From Pseudomonadota bacterium (GTDB lineage Bacteria > Pseudomonadota > Alphaproteobacteria > Sphingomonadales > SMXR01), in NCBI GenBank assembly GCA_022566895.1, contig JADFIA010000007.1, positions 1-64,000 of the forward strand: a stretch of 64,000 bases of DNA. The letters run 5' to 3'. A program made the position numbers and the translations under genes. Positions 63,518-64,000 of this stretch are shown here, one piece after another; the first letter of the stretch is position 1, and every line of letters begins with the position of its first letter. The notes below the pieces were generated by a model, which was given only the letters and a program-made list of their open reading frames with translations, made no database searches and was not told where the DNA came from.

Positions 63518-64000
63518 ATGCACCAGGACGATACCGAATTATGGGCCTTTGTAACCGGTGTATACGCGGCTTCCGGGACTGAAAAGGTTTCATTGAAACT
63601 CCAGGATGAGTTTGGGGCCGATGTGGTGATGGTTCTGTTCCTGGTCTGGTTGGGCCTGGGCGGCAAACAGGTCAACTTACAGGAGATGGAGGCGCTGCGG
63701 GATATGGCCGTTCCCTGGCAGCAGGCGGTGATCGGACCCCAACGCCGGGTCCGCCGGCAACTGAAAAAACTCAAGGGCCGCAGAGCCGAGGAGAAGTATG
63801 CAGCGGCCAAATCGAGCGAGCTGGCGGCCGAGCGCCGCGAACTGGCGAGCCTCTTGAGCGCGGCGCTCGCCTGGGGCTTTGCCTTTGACCTCGGGGCCGG
63901 TTCAAAAGCGGCGGCCAAGGCCAATCTTCGAAGCTATTTCGAGACCGTTGACGCGCCGGGGCTGTGGCCGCGGGTCAGGGAGTCGGCCGACCTTATCGTC
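63518..64000 (+). CDS. TIGR02444 family protein (partial, runs off the window)
   Basis: The frame is open from 63518 to the window end, 161 codons. Segments DDTELWAFVTGVYAASG and SLKLQDEFGADVVMVLFLVW match the start of TIGR02444 proteins, small cytoplasmic proteins of unknown function. AAGGAG lies 12 bases upstream of this ATG, rather far; an in-frame ATG at 63443 would add 25 residues. The C-terminus is outside the window. Confidence 0.8.
   Translation, partial: MHQDDTELWAFVTGVYAASGTEKVSLKLQDEFGADVVMVLFLVWLGLGGKQVNLQEMEALRDMAVPWQQAVIGPQRRVRRQLKKLKGRRAEEKYAAAKSSELAAERRELASLLSAALAWGFAFDLGAGSKAAAKANLRSYFETVDAPGLWPRVRESADLIV

Overview
The window looks like chromosome from a GC-rich alphaproteobacterium, probably Rhodospirillales-like and possibly environmental. 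The evidence is the hopanoid genes hpnG/H/N/M/A, a proton-translocating transhydrogenase with a split alpha subunit (pntAA-pntAB-pntB) preceded by a tiny aa3-oxidase subunit IV gene, COQ9, a DUF1244 protein, and typical alphaproteobacterial rpmF, rpmJ and rpsU. I see no tRNA, rRNA, CRISPR array, insertion sequence or integrase. Nearly all of the DNA is coding.

Layout. (1) 1-13.6 kb: hopanoid side-chain and transport genes (hpnG, hpnH, hpnN, hpnM), running without a break into a tightly coupled plus-strand series: sulfotransferase, lactonase-like beta-propeller, hpnA, an M20 amidohydrolase, then astA-astD-astB for arginine succinyltransferase catabolism. (2) 13.7-14.5 kb: a diheme cytochrome c of the reaction-centre type. 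(3) 14.5-29.7 kb: a minus-strand operon of one membrane-fusion adaptor, one ABC ATPase and four tandem MacB/FtsX-type permeases. It faces an NtrC-family response regulator and its histidine kinase. The 220-bp divergent region holds a well-formed sigma-54 promoter pointing at the ABC operon and two matching 16-bp palindromes 21 bp apart, which look like the regulator's enhancer sites. (4) 29.8-34.7 kb: an Lrp/AsnC regulator divergent from a lysine-catabolism set (saccharopine/lysine dehydrogenase-like, a TPP enzyme, an ALDH7-type aldehyde dehydrogenase). (5) 35-45 kb: two tandem HAE1-type RND pumps with a small secreted protein between them, one adaptor, and a LytS/LytR-type two-component pair. 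(6) 45-57.5 kb: mostly housekeeping genes (rpmF, YheT-like hydrolase, M14 carboxypeptidase, DUF4136 lipoprotein, MFS transporter, rpmJ with an upstream candidate structured RNA, pyk, N-formylglutamate amidohydrolase, DUF1244, murI, cox subunit IV, pnt genes, a SnoaL-like protein). (7) 57.6-60.8 kb: an accessory patch with three tandem small membrane-protein paralogues, then an EACC1-like small protein and a membrane-anchored caspase-like protease, plausibly a conflict or cell-death module. (8) 60.8-64 kb: AhpD-like protein, rpsU with terminator, coq9, purE, a DUF465 protein and a partial TIGR02444 gene.

The best candidates for something new are the sigma-54-controlled four-permease ABC system with its visible enhancer/promoter layout (14.5-29.7 kb) and the EACC1-like/caspase pair with its neighbouring membrane proteins (57.6-60.8 kb). 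The embedding of a sulfotransferase, a lactonase-like protein and arginine catabolism within a hopanoid gene run is also unusual.
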